The notes under the pieces were generated by a model. That model did no database searches. It had not been told where the DNA came from and was given only the letters and a program-made list of their open reading frames with translations. 43,591 bases of DNA. Origin: an uncultured Pelagibacteraceae bacterium. GTDB lineage: Bacteria > Pseudomonadota > Alphaproteobacteria > Pelagibacterales > Pelagibacteraceae. Position numbers and translations under genes: made by a program. The stretch covers positions 1-43,591 of the forward strand of contig CACLLG010000004.1 in the NCBI GenBank assembly GCA_902607735.1, written 5' to 3'. Below, piece after piece: positions 43,214 through 43,591 of the stretch; position 1 is the stretch's first letter, and every line of letters starts with the position of its first letter.

Positions 43214-43591
43214 TTAATTTTTATATGGTTCGGATATTAAAGCTACTTTTGAAAAACCAGCTCCAGATAATCTTCCCATAACTTCTAATACTCGACCATA
43301 ATTAATTGTTCTGTCTCCTCTGACATATATTCTTGTATCAGTTCTATTATTTGAAATTGCTAAAATTTTTGCGACTATTTTATCAAATTCTACTTGATGT
43401 TCTTGAATAAAAACCTCACCTTTGGAATTAATTGATAAGGTCAATGGTTCTTGATCATCTGGTAAAGAGTCGGCAGCAGATTCTGGTAAATCTACTTGAA
43501 CTCCTACAGTTAACAAGGGGGCCGTAACCATAAATATAATAAGCAAAACAAGCATTACATCAACGAAAGGTGTAACGTTAATTTCGCTCAT
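43214..43591 (-). CDS. tolR: Tol-Pal system protein TolR (5' end cut by the window edge or starting exactly there)
   Basis: 125 residues are visible, starting MSEINVTPFVDVMLVLLIIF, the ExbD/TolR transmembrane segment whose Asp at residue 11 carries the proton. The periplasmic domain follows (LTLSINSKGEVFIQ, TRIYVRGDRTINYGRVLEVM). The visible Met is the last codon of the window. TolR proteins usually have 10-20 more residues before MSEINVTPF, so the true start is probably outside, with tolQ expected next. It abuts tolA by 1 base. Confidence 0.92.
   Translation of the reverse strand: MSEINVTPFVDVMLVLLIIFMVTAPLLTVGVQVDLPESAADSLPDDQEPLTLSINSKGEVFIQEHQVEFDKIVAKILAISNNRTDTRIYVRGDRTINYGRVLEVMGRLSGAGFSKVALISEPYKN

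Noticed and set aside
1..43591. CRISPR arrays, insertion sequences, prophage or toxin-antitoxin genes
   Set aside because: No spaced direct repeats, transposase, phage structural gene or toxin-antitoxin pair was found on reading both strands.

Overview
The window looks like chromosome from a streamlined, AT-rich marine alphaproteobacterium. The base composition is strongly A/T by eye (not computed), intergenic gaps are tiny or negative, and no stretch over 300 bases lacks a gene. RpoH, the tol-pal block, the short S49 peptidase and the osmolyte-related genes fit Alphaproteobacteria. The gene content and order (tol-pal-cpoB-tilS-ftsH-folP-glmM-thiD-purA, with rpoH facing it) suggest the SAR11/Pelagibacterales or a similarly reduced lineage. 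That placement is inference from memory of these genomes; no alignment was possible.

Region 1 (1-12216) is the accessory catabolic part and holds the least ordinary biology. A plus-strand operon encodes the C-terminal end of a Rieske oxygenase, a DddP-like M24 metalloenzyme, a BesD/HalD-like 2-oxoglutarate oxygenase, a class II aldolase-fold protein, an L-carnitine/3-hydroxyacyl-CoA dehydrogenase-like enzyme and an FrhB-like iron-sulfur flavoprotein. A minus-strand operon converges on it and encodes ProX- and ProW-like uptake proteins, an M19-like protein with altered metal ligands, a 556-aa protein I do not recognise, a DUF3726 protein and an aldehyde dehydrogenase. Together they suggest uptake and oxidative breakdown of a methylated onium compound (betaine, carnitine-like or DMSP-like). 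The substrate is not determined and no transporter ATPase is present.

Region 2 (12381-24755) is housekeeping: sppA-glyQ-glyS-ppdK on the minus strand, ispB on the plus strand, pdxH facing it, aroC on the plus strand, and xseB-ispA-dxs on the minus strand (isoprenoid precursor supply). Region 3 (24781-29799) holds a Sua5-type tRNA modification enzyme, a two-gene ABC-2 exporter, a GT17-like glycosyltransferase and a cobalamin-binding radical SAM enzyme; the last two look like variable cargo. Region 4 (29873-31895) is tRNA-Arg(UCG), an RluA-family pseudouridine synthase whose ribosome-binding site appears to lie in the tRNA acceptor arm, and rpoH.

Region 5 (31897-43591, all minus) is the envelope and growth block, transcribed as tolR-tolA-tolB-pal, terminator, cpoB-tilS-ftsH-folP-glmM-thiD-purA. 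tilS is split by an apparent one-base deletion in an A run. Compaction shows in two recurring ways: three convergent gene pairs share one TTAA as both stop codons, and several divergent genes have a -10-like box 7-9 nt before the start codon, predicting leaderless mRNAs. No CRISPR array, insertion sequence, prophage or rRNA was seen.
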